Below the pieces are notes generated by a model, which saw only the letters and a list, made by a program, of their open reading frames with translations, searched no databases and had not been told where the DNA came from. From assembly GCA_023382595.1 (NCBI GenBank), contig JAHDWB010000008.1, positions 1-64,000 of the forward strand: 64,000 bases of DNA. The letters run 5' to 3'. This DNA comes from Anaerolineales bacterium (GTDB lineage: Bacteria; Chloroflexota; Anaerolineae; Anaerolineales; Villigracilaceae). Below are positions 53,728 through 62,615 of this stretch, piece by piece (position 1 is the stretch's first letter; every line of letters begins with the position of its first letter). Made by a program: the position numbers and the translations under genes.

Positions 53728-53940
53728 CTATAACCTTATCCAGTTTGCATTCAAAAAATCCTTTTCCACAGTGCTGTCATATACCCTCGCATACCGCAGG
53801 GTCGTCTCCACATATTTGTGTCCCAACAACTTCTGCACACCCAGAATAGACATCCCTGCATTGAGGAGCATCGTCGCGCAGGTGCTCGTTGGTATAATTC
53901 TTCCAGATACCGTGCGCGAGCCGGTTCGGTCTTTCAACAA
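53728..53940 (-). pseudogene. Remnant of a tyrosine recombinase (C-terminal piece)
   Basis: The minus strand reads STCATMLLNAGMSILGVQKLLGHKYVETTLRYARVYDSTVEKDFL, which covers the last catalytic His (LLGHK) and Tyr region of XerC-type integrases. The HxLRH motif that should precede it is broken: EHLRDD appears in another frame. There is no N-terminal domain. It faces the tRNA-Pro island from its right edge, as the integrase of an integrated element would. The promoter of the next operon lies inside it. Confidence 0.8.
53890..53898 (+). promoter_or_regulatory. Extended -10 box for the DUF4129-MoxR operon
   Basis: TTGGTATAAT, 42 bases before the ATG at 53940; no clear -35. It lies within the integrase remnant. 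Confidence 0.5.
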
Positions 53941-54851
53941 TGTCCTCCAATCTGATCTTCAAACCCTTCCAGCGGAAACCCCGATACTTCCAAGATGGCA
54001 AATTTCGGGACTTCTTATGGGTTTGCGTACTATTGGGGACGTTGGTCCTGTTGGTTGCAGGCTTTCAAAACCTGGAGATCGGAGGGGGAGTCCCTTTGGC
54101 GCGGCAGGATGACGAATCCGCTTTGGATCTGGCGTTTTTTCCGCCAAGCCAGTTATTCATCATCGTGGCGTACGCATTACTTTTTGTCGTGCTGCTGTTA
54201 TTCTTTTTGTTTAAACGGCGCAAGCGGGAGATCGGGATCCTGTTGTTGTCCATGCTGCTGGTGGTCATAGTTTCCACCCTGCCGCCATCCTCCTTGACGA
54301 AAGAACAAAGTCCGATACAAAATGCCGCATCCACAGCGGTCCCTGCGGATGTGATCGTTCCGACGCCTCTCCCTCCCGATGCCGCGCCGCAGGAATTCAC
54401 GCCGCCTGAGATCTCAAATTGGCTTCTATATCTGGTCAGCCTGTTGATCATTTTGTCGCTGATATTCGCCGTCTGGATGGCGTACTACTGGCGGCGATCC
54501 CGCCCGCTTGCCGCGCGTGTGACTCCGCTGGCGGAGATCGGCGAGGCTGCGCGCCTTGCGCTCGATGATTTGGAGGCGGGATTGGATGAACGGGATGCTG
54601 TCGTTGCTTGCTATGCCAGAATGAACGAGGTCGTGATGCGCAGTCAAAAGATCGAGCGGGACACTTCGCGGACCGCGACAGAGTTTGCGATCCGCCTTGA
54701 AGAACTGGGGCTGCCGGGCAGTTCGGTGCGCCGGTTGACCAGCCTTTTCGAGGCGGTGCGATACGGCGCGCGCGAGTCGCGAGCCGTCGAGGTCGAGGAG
54801 GCAAAGGAATGTCTTTCCGAGATCGCGCAGTATTGCGGGGAGGCGTTATGA
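53940..54851 (+). CDS. DUF4129-type membrane protein
   Basis: 303 residues. Three or four hydrophobic stretches (about 27-42, 74-92, 97-112 and 160-180), a Thr/Pro linker, and a C-terminal cytoplasmic DUF4129 domain (about 205-300; AVVACYARMNEVVMRS, TATEFAIRLEELGLPGSSVRRLTSLFEAVRYG). DUF4129 proteins travel with MoxR and DUF58 genes and sometimes transglutaminases. The next gene overlaps by four bases. Confidence 0.82.
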   Translation: MSSNLIFKPFQRKPRYFQDGKFRDFLWVCVLLGTLVLLVAGFQNLEIGGGVPLARQDDESALDLAFFPPSQLFIIVAYALLFVVLLLFFLFKRRKREIGILLLSMLLVVIVSTLPPSSLTKEQSPIQNAASTAVPADVIVPTPLPPDAAPQEFTPPEISNWLLYLVSLLIILSLIFAVWMAYYWRRSRPLAARVTPLAEIGEAARLALDDLEAGLDERDAVVACYARMNEVVMRSQKIERDTSRTATEFAIRLEELGLPGSSVRRLTSLFEAVRYGARESRAVEVEEAKECLSEIAQYCGEAL

Positions 54852-55411
54852 GCTTGAGGCGGCTTTTGGTCATCGGTGTGGGGATATTTGCGGCTGTGCT
54901 GGCATACTTTTTGCGCGATGCGATCAATGATAATCTTATCGTCCCTGCCGCTTATCTGTGGTGGAGGATCGAAATTTATTTCAAGACATTCCCGGAGGAC
55001 ATCTGGTTCAGGCTGGCGGCTGTGATCGTATCCTTGATCGCCTATGCCACCCTGTTCGGCGGGAATCAACCTTCAAGCGACGATGCCCGCCGGGATGTCC
55101 AATTGCTGCCGGGTCCTGTGGAAGAGCTGAATGTTTGGCTGCGTCAATCCCGGCATCGTTCCTATTACCGGCGGCTGGTCGCTCGTAAATTGGCGAGGCT
55201 GGCACAGGCGTTTTTTTTACAGCGTGATAAAAAAGAGGGAAGCGTCTTGAAACGTTTGGACTGGGACCCGTCCACTGCTGTAGAATCCTATTTCCGGCAT
55301 GGCTTGAAGGGCTCATTCGGTCCGGAAGGATATACGGTACATGAGGCGAATCTTCTGAGTACCGTTGAATATCTTGAAAAGGAAATCGGAGATCGTGACG
55401 ATGCAAATTAA
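54848..55411 (+). CDS. Membrane protein of the MoxR operon
   Basis: 187 residues from the ATG at 54848 (ATGA overlap). Two hydrophobic segments (about 5-22 and 50-68) are followed by a cytoplasmic part with SRHRSYYRRLVARKLARLAQAFFLQ and a C-terminal region rich in charged residues. I do not recognise a named family, but a gene of this size is usual between DUF4129 and MoxR genes. It overlaps moxR by 11 bases. Confidence 0.7.
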   Translation: MSLRRLLVIGVGIFAAVLAYFLRDAINDNLIVPAAYLWWRIEIYFKTFPEDIWFRLAAVIVSLIAYATLFGGNQPSSDDARRDVQLLPGPVEELNVWLRQSRHRSYYRRLVARKLARLAQAFFLQRDKKEGSVLKRLDWDPSTAVESYFRHGLKGSFGPEGYTVHEANLLSTVEYLEKEIGDRDDAN

Positions 55412-56351
55412 AGAAGTCTCTCTTTTGGGCAGGCAGGTGGTCGGCGAGGTCGAGCGCGCCATCGTGGGTAAACACGACCTGCTGGTCATGGTGTTATCGT
55501 CCGCTTTGGCGGGCGGACATGTTCTGTTGGAGGATTACCCGGGGCTGGGCAAGACCTTGATCGCGCGCAGTTTTGCGGCTGTGCTGGGTTTGGAATTTAA
55601 GCGGATCCAATTCACCCCCGACCTGCTGCCGGGCGACATTACCGGGGGCTATATCTTCAACCGGAATAAAAATGAATTCGAATTGAGAAAAGGTCCGGTG
55701 TTCACGCAGATCCTGCTCGCGGATGAGATCAACCGCGCTTCGCCAAAGACCCAATCCGCCCTGCTGGAGGCAATGCAGGAGGGGCAGGTATCCCTCGAGG
55801 GCGAGACCCTGCCGTTGGCTGATCCGTTCATCGTCCTTGCGACCCAGAACCCCATTGAATACGAAGGTACATTTCCCCTGCCTGAAGCCCAGTTGGACCG
55901 CTTCATGGTCAAACTTGCGGTGGGGCATCCGAGCGTGACGGAGGAGCGGGAGATCCTGCGTCGAAGGCGCGAGCGCAGGCAGGATGAAGTGCAGCTGCTG
56001 CGTGTCGCCGAGCCCGGGCAGATCATGGAGATGCGCGCGGCGGTCGAGACCGTCTATGTTCACCCCGACCTTGAGAACTATATCTCCGAATTGGTCCATG
56101 CCACCCGTGTCGACCGCCGGGTGGTGGTCGGCGCCAGCCCGCGCGCTTCGCTCGCCTTCTTGAAATTGTCGCGTGCTTATGCGGCACTGGACAGCCGCGA
56201 ATATATCATCCCTGACGACATTAAACGATTTGCAACGGCTGTATTGGGTCACCGGCTTGTACTGCAGCCCGAATATTGGATGTCGCAGCGCGTGCGGGAT
56301 GATGTGGTCAATGATGTGTTGAGCAAGGTGGCGGTGCCGGTACTTCAATGA
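55401..56351 (+). CDS. MoxR-type AAA+ ATPase
   Basis: A 316-residue AAA+ ATPase with Walker A DYPGLGKTLIA (about 48-58), the MoxR block FKRIQFTPDLLPGDITGGYIFN, Walker B ILLADEINRASPKTQSALLEAMQEGQVS, sensor LATQNPIEYEGTFPLPEAQLDRF, and ASPRASLAFLKLSRAYA. MoxR proteins act as chaperones for complexes with metal cofactors or vWA partners. The start at 55401 fits the family better than the longer frame. It overlaps DUF58. Confidence 0.96.
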   Translation: MQIKEVSLLGRQVVGEVERAIVGKHDLLVMVLSSALAGGHVLLEDYPGLGKTLIARSFAAVLGLEFKRIQFTPDLLPGDITGGYIFNRNKNEFELRKGPVFTQILLADEINRASPKTQSALLEAMQEGQVSLEGETLPLADPFIVLATQNPIEYEGTFPLPEAQLDRFMVKLAVGHPSVTEEREILRRRRERRQDEVQLLRVAEPGQIMEMRAAVETVYVHPDLENYISELVHATRVDRRVVVGASPRASLAFLKLSRAYAALDSREYIIPDDIKRFATAVLGHRLVLQPEYWMSQRVRDDVVNDVLSKVAVPVLQ

Positions 56352-57643
56352 GCCGTTCGGATCTCATCTCCGCATTTGTATTTCTGCTGCTGGTCGCCGC
56401 CCTTTTGAGCATGCAAGGCGGGCTGCTCATCCTTGCCATTCCGCTGATCCTTTACCTGAGCTGGGGCATGTTGAGCTTTCCGGAAGAAAGCCATTTGGAG
56501 ATCAGCCGCTCGATCCATCCTGAAAGAGCGAATCCGGGCGACCTTGTGACCGTGAAGGTTGCCGTGCAGAATCATGGCAGATCCCTGACCGAGGCGGTGA
56601 TCGATGATGTACTGCCGGACGGGGTGACGATGCGTTCCGGTTCTTCCCGTCATCTTTTCAACCTGCCCAAAGGGGGCACTGTGGGTTTTGAGTATGTCCT
56701 TTCCGCCCTGCGCGGAACATATCATTTCAAGGAGACGCGTGTCGAGCTTGGCGATGCATTGGGGTTGACGCATCGTGTCAAGCTTCTGCCCGTGCCGGGG
56801 CAGTTGTTCATCGTCCCCAATATTCCCCGCCTGAAACATATCGCCATTCGACCACGCCGGACCCGTGTTTATACGGGGAATATCCCGGCACGCGCCGGCG
56901 GATCGGGCACCGAATTTTTTGGCGTGCGCAACTACCAGCCCGGCGACCCGCCGCGTTCGATCAATTGGCGCGCCAGTACCCGCCATGGGGATTTCTATTC
57001 GAATGAATTCCAGCAGGAACGCGCAGCGGACGTGGGCATTATTTTGGACGCCCGCCTGCAATCGAATTTATTTGCGGGCAAACGCTCCATGCTCGATCAT
57101 TCCATCATTGCCGTGGCGGCACTGGCGGATGCTTTCTTGATGCAGGGGAACCGGGTCGGGATGGCGGTCCAAGAATCCATGCTGCGCTGGACATTTCCCG
57201 CTTATGGCAAAGTTCAACGGGAACGGATCATGCAGGAGCTTACCCATGTACATCTTGAAGAGGCTCAGACCTTTTCAGGATTGCCCCGTTTATCTTTCAG
57301 CCTGTTTCCGCCGAGATCCCAGATCGTTCTGGTCAGCCCGTTGATCACAGACCCATTGATCGCCGACGATCTGGATGTTTTGATCCAATGGCGCGCACGC
57401 GGTTATCAGGTGATGGCGATCATTCCCGATTCGGCAACTTTTGAACTGGCGGGACTGCCTCCCACGGATGAAACACGCCTGGCTGGGCGGATCGTCTCCC
57501 TTGAGCGCCGTGCAGCACTGCGCCGTCTGTTGCATGCCGGCATTCAGGTCGTGGAGTGGGATGTGGCGAAACCTTTCGATCGTGCGGTCACACCCTATTT
57601 GAGCCGCATACCCCTGGGAGGAATGATCGAGAGGACGCCATGA
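56348..57643 (+). CDS. DUF58 domain protein
   Basis: 431 residues. Two N-terminal hydrophobic segments (about 10-45), a beta-rich region (about 50-180), then the DUF58 block (FGVRNYQPGDPPRSINWRASTRHGDFYSNEFQQERAADVGIILD), in which the start of a vWA-like domain lies. It is the usual partner of MoxR. The next gene overlaps by four bases. Confidence 0.93.
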   Translation: MSRSDLISAFVFLLLVAALLSMQGGLLILAIPLILYLSWGMLSFPEESHLEISRSIHPERANPGDLVTVKVAVQNHGRSLTEAVIDDVLPDGVTMRSGSSRHLFNLPKGGTVGFEYVLSALRGTYHFKETRVELGDALGLTHRVKLLPVPGQLFIVPNIPRLKHIAIRPRRTRVYTGNIPARAGGSGTEFFGVRNYQPGDPPRSINWRASTRHGDFYSNEFQQERAADVGIILDARLQSNLFAGKRSMLDHSIIAVAALADAFLMQGNRVGMAVQESMLRWTFPAYGKVQRERIMQELTHVHLEEAQTFSGLPRLSFSLFPPRSQIVLVSPLITDPLIADDLDVLIQWRARGYQVMAIIPDSATFELAGLPPTDETRLAGRIVSLERRAALRRLLHAGIQVVEWDVAKPFDRAVTPYLSRIPLGGMIERTP

Positions 57644-58134
57644 CACGACGTGCATTGTTCGCCAGCATTGGGCTGGGCGCGGGGTCGTTCGCGCTCGGTT
57701 TTGCCAATTCGGGACTTTGGTTCCTTTGTGTAGTGTCCCTGATTTTTGGAGCGATCTGGTTCTACGCTCAATGGCGAAGTTTGGACTGGTTTTCCATGGC
57801 GGGATTGATCCTTGCGGTGATCATTGGCGCGAGCGGCGTTTGGTTTGGAGTAAACACCGGTTGGATGTTCGCGGGCGTACTGTTCTCCCTTTTTGCCTGG
57901 GACTTGATCGAGTTTCAGGAGCGATTAAAGCTTGTGTTCGTAACAAACGACGTCCCGGCGCTTGAAGCAAGGCACCTGTCGCGTTTGGGAATACTGGCAG
58001 CGGGCGCCCTGCTCGTTTTTCTGATGACGATCGTTCTCGACCAATTGAGAATCAACGTGTGTGGAGTGAACCTATTGGTTCTCGTATTCGTATTTGGACT
58101 TGCGCGATTAACCTGGCGGTTGCGCCTGATTTAA
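57640..58134 (+). CDS. Integral membrane protein at the end of the MoxR operon
   Basis: 164 residues with five hydrophobic stretches (about 4-20, 22-42, 50-66, 68-87 and 118-160). No family is recognised. GAGAGGA precedes the ATG, which overlaps the DUF58 stop. Confidence 0.7.
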   Translation: MTRRALFASIGLGAGSFALGFANSGLWFLCVVSLIFGAIWFYAQWRSLDWFSMAGLILAVIIGASGVWFGVNTGWMFAGVLFSLFAWDLIEFQERLKLVFVTNDVPALEARHLSRLGILAAGALLVFLMTIVLDQLRINVCGVNLLVLVFVFGLARLTWRLRLI

Positions 58135-58166
58135 CTGCCTCACGCGCCGTCCCCATGAAATCAAGA

Positions 58167-58172
58167 TATAAT
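58167..58172 (+). promoter_or_regulatory. -10 box of the small gene at 58207
   Basis: GATATAAT, 35 bases before the ATG; GAGGAG lies between them. Confidence 0.5.
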
Positions 58173-58206
58173 CCAATCGTCGTCAGTGAAAAGAGGAGAA
58201 GATACC

Positions 58207-58581
58207 ATGCAAAGGAAAAGACCGGTCAGAGGCAAGGTAAAAAAGTTAAACGCAAGGAAATTTGAGATTGAAAAGGGAAAATTGCCGGGAGAGACCAACC
58301 TGACGATCGAGTTGTCCGAGGACGGCGATTACACCGTTGAAAAACTCGATGTCGACGATCTGCCCAAAAACATGCCGGATGGCAGAAAAATCCAGTGGTT
58401 CAACAATTTTGAAATAAAAACGAACGGAAAATCCATCAATTATTCGGTCACCATCCCCGGGCTTGCCGGAAAAACAAAAGTGGTGGTTTGCGGCAGCAAC
58501 GGGATACCGACCGAAATCGATGCCGTCAATGGCGTGATCCGGTTAACAGACGGCGATCCTGGCATCGGAAAAACGACCTGA
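58207..58581 (+). CDS. Hypothetical protein, small and soluble
   Basis: 124 residues: a very basic N-terminus (MQRKRPVRGKVKKLNARKF) followed by a beta-rich domain (LTIELSEDGDYTVEKLDVDDLPKNM; SINYSVTIPGLAGKTKVVVCGSNG). There is no signal peptide or known motif. The start at 58207 has GAGGAG eight bases before it. Convergent with the cyclase gene, only 14 bases between stops. Confidence 0.65.
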   Translation: MQRKRPVRGKVKKLNARKFEIEKGKLPGETNLTIELSEDGDYTVEKLDVDDLPKNMPDGRKIQWFNNFEIKTNGKSINYSVTIPGLAGKTKVVVCGSNGIPTEIDAVNGVIRLTDGDPGIGKTT

Positions 58582-58595
58582 TAGCTTGAATTGAG

Positions 58596-61500
58596 CTACA
58601 CCGCCGCCCTTGCCTGCAGCGCGCGCCGCCAGGGGACATCCTCCACGAACATCCGCCGCGCATCGTCCGAGCGCAGTTTCGAGACCTGCCCGTTCATCAG
58701 TTCCATTGCATTTTGCAAAACAACTGTGGCGCGCGGGTCTTTTGTTTTCTCGAGGAACGTCAGCAGGGAAAGGTAGATCCGCAGCGGCTCCTCCGCGCCC
58801 TCAAAGGATGGGTCTTTTTCCATTTGCAGGAAGACGTGCTCCGCTTCTCTCCCCGCCGCAGCCTGGTCATCCAATCCCAGATATGCCTCACACAACCCGG
58901 CGCGTGATTCGACGAGCAGCATGGCGGCGTTCATTTCCGTCCGGATCTCAATGCTTTTCAGGAAAGATTCCGCCGCAAGGTCGTATTGACGCGCCAGCAG
59001 GCGGGCGTAGCCTGTGTTGAAGCAAGCCCAGCCCTCCGCAATGCGGTCATTGGCGGCAACTGCCAGTTCCTGCGCCTTTTCCGCCCATTTGAGCGCCTCG
59101 GCTGCGCTGCCTTGCCCGTACGCCGCCGTGCTCAAGTTGACGTAGGTGTACATCTCCTCCAGCCGCTGACCCAGTTCACGCGCGATCTTCAATGCCTGCT
59201 CGTAATAGGTCATTGCCGAGAGATAATCCCCCAGAAGCCCAGAAAGCCAGCCCAAATTGGCAAGGATCAGCCCCTTGCCGCGCTGGTTGCCGTGTTCATT
59301 AAAGATCGCCAACGATAACTGGAAATACTCGCGCGCGGCGTAATAATCTCCCTGCGAAACACCGACAGAGATGGCAAGGTTGTTTAGAACCTTCGCTTCC
59401 AGATTGCTGTCCCTGACCTGTTGCGCGAGCGCAAGCGCACTCTCTTGATGCCGGCGCGCGGCGGTTGGACCCTCCAACTCCAAAGTGACCAAGCCCAGGG
59501 CGGTGAGGGCGTAGGCTTCGCTGTGCGGATCGTTCACTTTTCGGGCGTACTTCAATCCATCCTCGGCATACCGTTTTGCTTCGGTCAATTTGCCGGTGTG
59601 GGTGAGCGCATCCGGCAGGACGATCTGCAGGGAAAGCAGGGTTGCATGGTCGCCCGCCGCCTTTGCCAGTTCCTGTGCCTGAAAGGCATATTTCACGGCG
59701 TTTTGATAATCCCCCGTCATCGAAGAACGATATGCCTGCCTGGTGAGGACGCGCGCCAGCAGACCATCGTCAGCAAGGTCCCGGGCGAGCGATTCCAGCC
59801 GGGCGAGATCATCCACCTGTGAAGCGGTATCGCCGCGATTGTGGGAGCATTCGGCGCGTTTGATGAGCAGTTCGAATTGCGTGCGCAGGTCATCGGCCGG
59901 GACGAATGCCAGGGCGCGGGTGAAGTAGTCGGACGCCTGTCGGTTGAGATACGTGCTCATGGACAGGTCCCCAGCCAAAGTCAGGTAATGAAGCGCTTTG
60001 TCCCGCAGTTCTGCTTTTCCGGCGTGGAACGCCAGTTCCCCGTAGTGCGGCTCAAGGTCATCCTGATAGACTTCCTCGAGGGCGGAAACCGCCAGTTGAT
60101 GGAGGTCGCGCTGGCGGGAGATCAATTGCATGGAGTAGGCGGCGTCACGCAGGAGCGCATGGCGGAAGATGTATTCGATCTCGCTGAGCGGCGTCCAGAT
60201 GTTCGCGCGCTGTGCCTGCCCAACATGCTCGGGCAGTTCGGCGGGACGGTGGAGCATGGCGGCGAGCACGTCCACTTCAAATTCGCGCCCCAGCGCCGAA
60301 GCGGTTTGGACGGTTTCGCGTACCTGCTGCGAGAGCCGGTCGAGGCGGGCGATCATCACGGCGCGCACATCCACCGGCAGGGAGCTGGATGCGGCTTTAT
60401 CCGTAGTGTAATGACCGCGTTTGTCGGTCTTCAACATTCCGCTTTCCATCAGGTAACGCAAGATCTGCTCGATGAAGAACGGATTGCCGTCTGCGCGTTC
60501 ACTGAGAATATCCTTGAGCGGGTTGGAGATCGGCGCGCCGAGAATCTCCTGCGCGAGCTTGCCGAGATCGTCCGATGCAAGCCTGCCCAGGTCGATGCTG
60601 TGCATGGGCGCAGTATCGATGACTTTGATGTCATTTTCAGGGCGCTGTGTGGTAATGATCGCAATCGGATATTCCCTGTCCGCGTCGGCGATCAGGGTGC
60701 GTACGAAATAGGAGAGGAAAGAGTTGGTATCATCGTCCAGCCAGTGGATGTCCTCCATGAAAAGGATCAATGGCTTTTGCAGGCTTTCCGCGCGGAACAG
60801 GACGCTCAACGCGATGAAGGTGTTTTCGTAGCGTCCCTTGGCATCCAGAATCTCGTATAGCGTGTCGGGATGAGAGATATTGACCAGCGCCGCCAGCACC
60901 GAGGCGGTGCGCATCAACTCCGCCGACAGTTGTTCGTCAGGAGTGGCTTGGGCGAGTTCCTCCATGCGGTCTTGGAAGGTCTTCCAATTTTCATCATCGG
61001 GTTTACCATCCAGCACTCCAAAGCGTTTTTTGAGCCACGCCTTGAACGGATGGAAGGACTGCTGGATCATCTCCTCGGTCTGGAAGACGACCCAATTGAC
61101 GGGGAAATCATCGAAATAATCGGAGTGCTGGAAGGCATGTACAAAGCGGCTCTTCCCTACGCCTGCTTCACCGCGTACGATCATCACGCCCGCATATCCG
61201 CTTTTGCGCAACGGCTCCAGAAAGGATGCCAGCGTTTTTAGTTCGTTTTCGCGTCCGATCAGTTTGCCCTGATAGATCTTTTCTTCGATCTGTTTTCGCT
61301 CTGCCAGCCGCCAAACGTGTTGCGGTTCAGAAAAGCCCTTGAAAGAAAATTCACCCAGAGAAACGAGATTGAAGAACTCTGCTGCGCGGCGGGCAATCTC
61401 ATCATCCAGCCAGACCTCATCTTGAGAAGCGTGTTCCATCAGGCGGGCGGCAAGGTTCACGCCCAAGCCGTACGCGGTATAGTCCTCGCGCATGGGTGCA

Positions 61501-62504
61501 CCCATGAAGCCCGTGTATGCAATGCGGTAGGTGATCCCTGCCCGCAAGGGGATCTGGGTGCGCCTGGCAAGTTCCAGCACGAAATTCAAGGCATATTCGA
61601 TGTCCCGCTCCCTGGCAACCGGCGCGCCCCAGAAAAGCAGCAGGTTGAACCCTTTATCGCCGAGGTCGGGGCGCAGGAAAAATCCGCCATATTTTTCCTG
61701 CAAGGCGTACACCGTTTCCATGAACGGTTTGATCAACGCGCCATCTGTGATATTGAGTGGAATGTCAATGAAGAGATTGACGACTTGCCGGAATTCGCCG
61801 ATGCTTGGCAGGCGCGAGACCGTGTGCGGGAAGAAAATTTCCGTGACGGCTTCATCCACTTCCGTTTGGGTGAACGAAGCGGGCGCAGGCAGCTCAAAGC
61901 GGATGTTCGTGAGGCGGTGGCATTCCGCTGCATGTTCTATGTCCACCACATCCCTTAATATGTTATAGGATGCGGTATCCAGCGTGATATCGCCCGGCAT
62001 CGAGCGTTTCTCGGAGAGCACCGCGCCGTTCAGGCTTTCGCCGCGAAACCAATAACTGGCATGCGCATTGTCTTTGGAATTGAATATCTGCCACTTCGTC
62101 TCGCCATATCCCATGCCTGATTTTACGGAGAGATGGAAGGTCCCGTACACGGTCTTGATCTGCGGATATTCGCTGATGTGTTTTTGGATCGCGACCAATG
62201 CCGCAAGACAGCGCCTCACTTCCTGATCTTTGACCTGATCGGCGGGGAAAACGGCATTGAACGCATCCCCGGCATACCCGACCACAAAACCGCCGTATGC
62301 GTACACGGTATTGACGAGCGGTTCGAAGATGACCCGCATGAAATCTGCCAGCACCTCCGCGCCGTGCTGACCGTGCCTGGCAAGCGTGTCAGTCAACCTT
62401 GAGAAACCGGAAAGATCCACGAAGATCGCGGCGGCTTGAAATGATCCGCTCATTTCATTCGACTTGTATTTTTCAATAATAAAATCGGGGATCAGCCTGC
62501 GCAT
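58596..62504 (-). CDS. Double class III cyclase-homology / AAA ATPase / TPR protein
   Basis: 1302 residues. Cyclase-homology domain 1 (about 20-190; FVDLSGFSRLTD, VVGYAGDAFNAVF) and domain 2 (about 240-400; LLLFWGAPVARERDIEYAL, YGLGVNLAARLMEHA) are followed by an AAA/STAND-type ATPase (about 420-770) with Walker A RGEAGVGKSRF and Walker B ILFMEDIHWLDD, then TPR-like repeats (about 800-1260; for example EALKWAEKAQELAVAANDRI). Domain 1 keeps metal Asp residues; domain 2 is more degenerate. It may make cyclic nucleotide in response to a ligand sensed by the TPR part, or act as a regulator. Confidence 0.9.
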   Translation of the reverse strand: MRRLIPDFIIEKYKSNEMSGSFQAAAIFVDLSGFSRLTDTLARHGQHGAEVLADFMRVIFEPLVNTVYAYGGFVVGYAGDAFNAVFPADQVKDQEVRRCLAALVAIQKHISEYPQIKTVYGTFHLSVKSGMGYGETKWQIFNSKDNAHASYWFRGESLNGAVLSEKRSMPGDITLDTASYNILRDVVDIEHAAECHRLTNIRFELPAPASFTQTEVDEAVTEIFFPHTVSRLPSIGEFRQVVNLFIDIPLNITDGALIKPFMETVYALQEKYGGFFLRPDLGDKGFNLLLFWGAPVARERDIEYALNFVLELARRTQIPLRAGITYRIAYTGFMGAPMREDYTAYGLGVNLAARLMEHASQDEVWLDDEIARRAAEFFNLVSLGEFSFKGFSEPQHVWRLAERKQIEEKIYQGKLIGRENELKTLASFLEPLRKSGYAGVMIVRGEAGVGKSRFVHAFQHSDYFDDFPVNWVVFQTEEMIQQSFHPFKAWLKKRFGVLDGKPDDENWKTFQDRMEELAQATPDEQLSAELMRTASVLAALVNISHPDTLYEILDAKGRYENTFIALSVLFRAESLQKPLILFMEDIHWLDDDTNSFLSYFVRTLIADADREYPIAIITTQRPENDIKVIDTAPMHSIDLGRLASDDLGKLAQEILGAPISNPLKDILSERADGNPFFIEQILRYLMESGMLKTDKRGHYTTDKAASSSLPVDVRAVMIARLDRLSQQVRETVQTASALGREFEVDVLAAMLHRPAELPEHVGQAQRANIWTPLSEIEYIFRHALLRDAAYSMQLISRQRDLHQLAVSALEEVYQDDLEPHYGELAFHAGKAELRDKALHYLTLAGDLSMSTYLNRQASDYFTRALAFVPADDLRTQFELLIKRAECSHNRGDTASQVDDLARLESLARDLADDGLLARVLTRQAYRSSMTGDYQNAVKYAFQAQELAKAAGDHATLLSLQIVLPDALTHTGKLTEAKRYAEDGLKYARKVNDPHSEAYALTALGLVTLELEGPTAARRHQESALALAQQVRDSNLEAKVLNNLAISVGVSQGDYYAAREYFQLSLAIFNEHGNQRGKGLILANLGWLSGLLGDYLSAMTYYEQALKIARELGQRLEEMYTYVNLSTAAYGQGSAAEALKWAEKAQELAVAANDRIAEGWACFNTGYARLLARQYDLAAESFLKSIEIRTEMNAAMLLVESRAGLCEAYLGLDDQAAAGREAEHVFLQMEKDPSFEGAEEPLRIYLSLLTFLEKTKDPRATVVLQNAMELMNGQVSKLRSDDARRMFVEDVPWRRALQARAAV

Positions 62505-62551
62505 CAGGTTGCCTCTCTCTGGTTCGAACTTATTGTACTTGTTTTAGAGGC

Positions 62552-62589
62552 AAAACCCCCTCCCCAATTTTGGGGAGGGGGTTTTATTG
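62552..62589 (-). terminator. Terminator after the Trx-VKOR gene
   Basis: A 16-bp inverted repeat, AAAACCCCCTCCCCAA with its complement, with T-runs on either strand. It also resembles the G/C-rich palindromes found in alaS and hsdS. Confidence 0.8.
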
Positions 62590-62615
62590 ATGCACACATT
62601 CCTGCGCGGACTTTT

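Noticed and set aside
53900-53940. Right-hand attachment site matching the tRNA-Pro 3' end
   Set aside because: GTGCGCGAGCCGGTTCGGTC resembles the anticodon region loosely, but there is no copy of the tRNA 3' end, so no direct repeat can be claimed.
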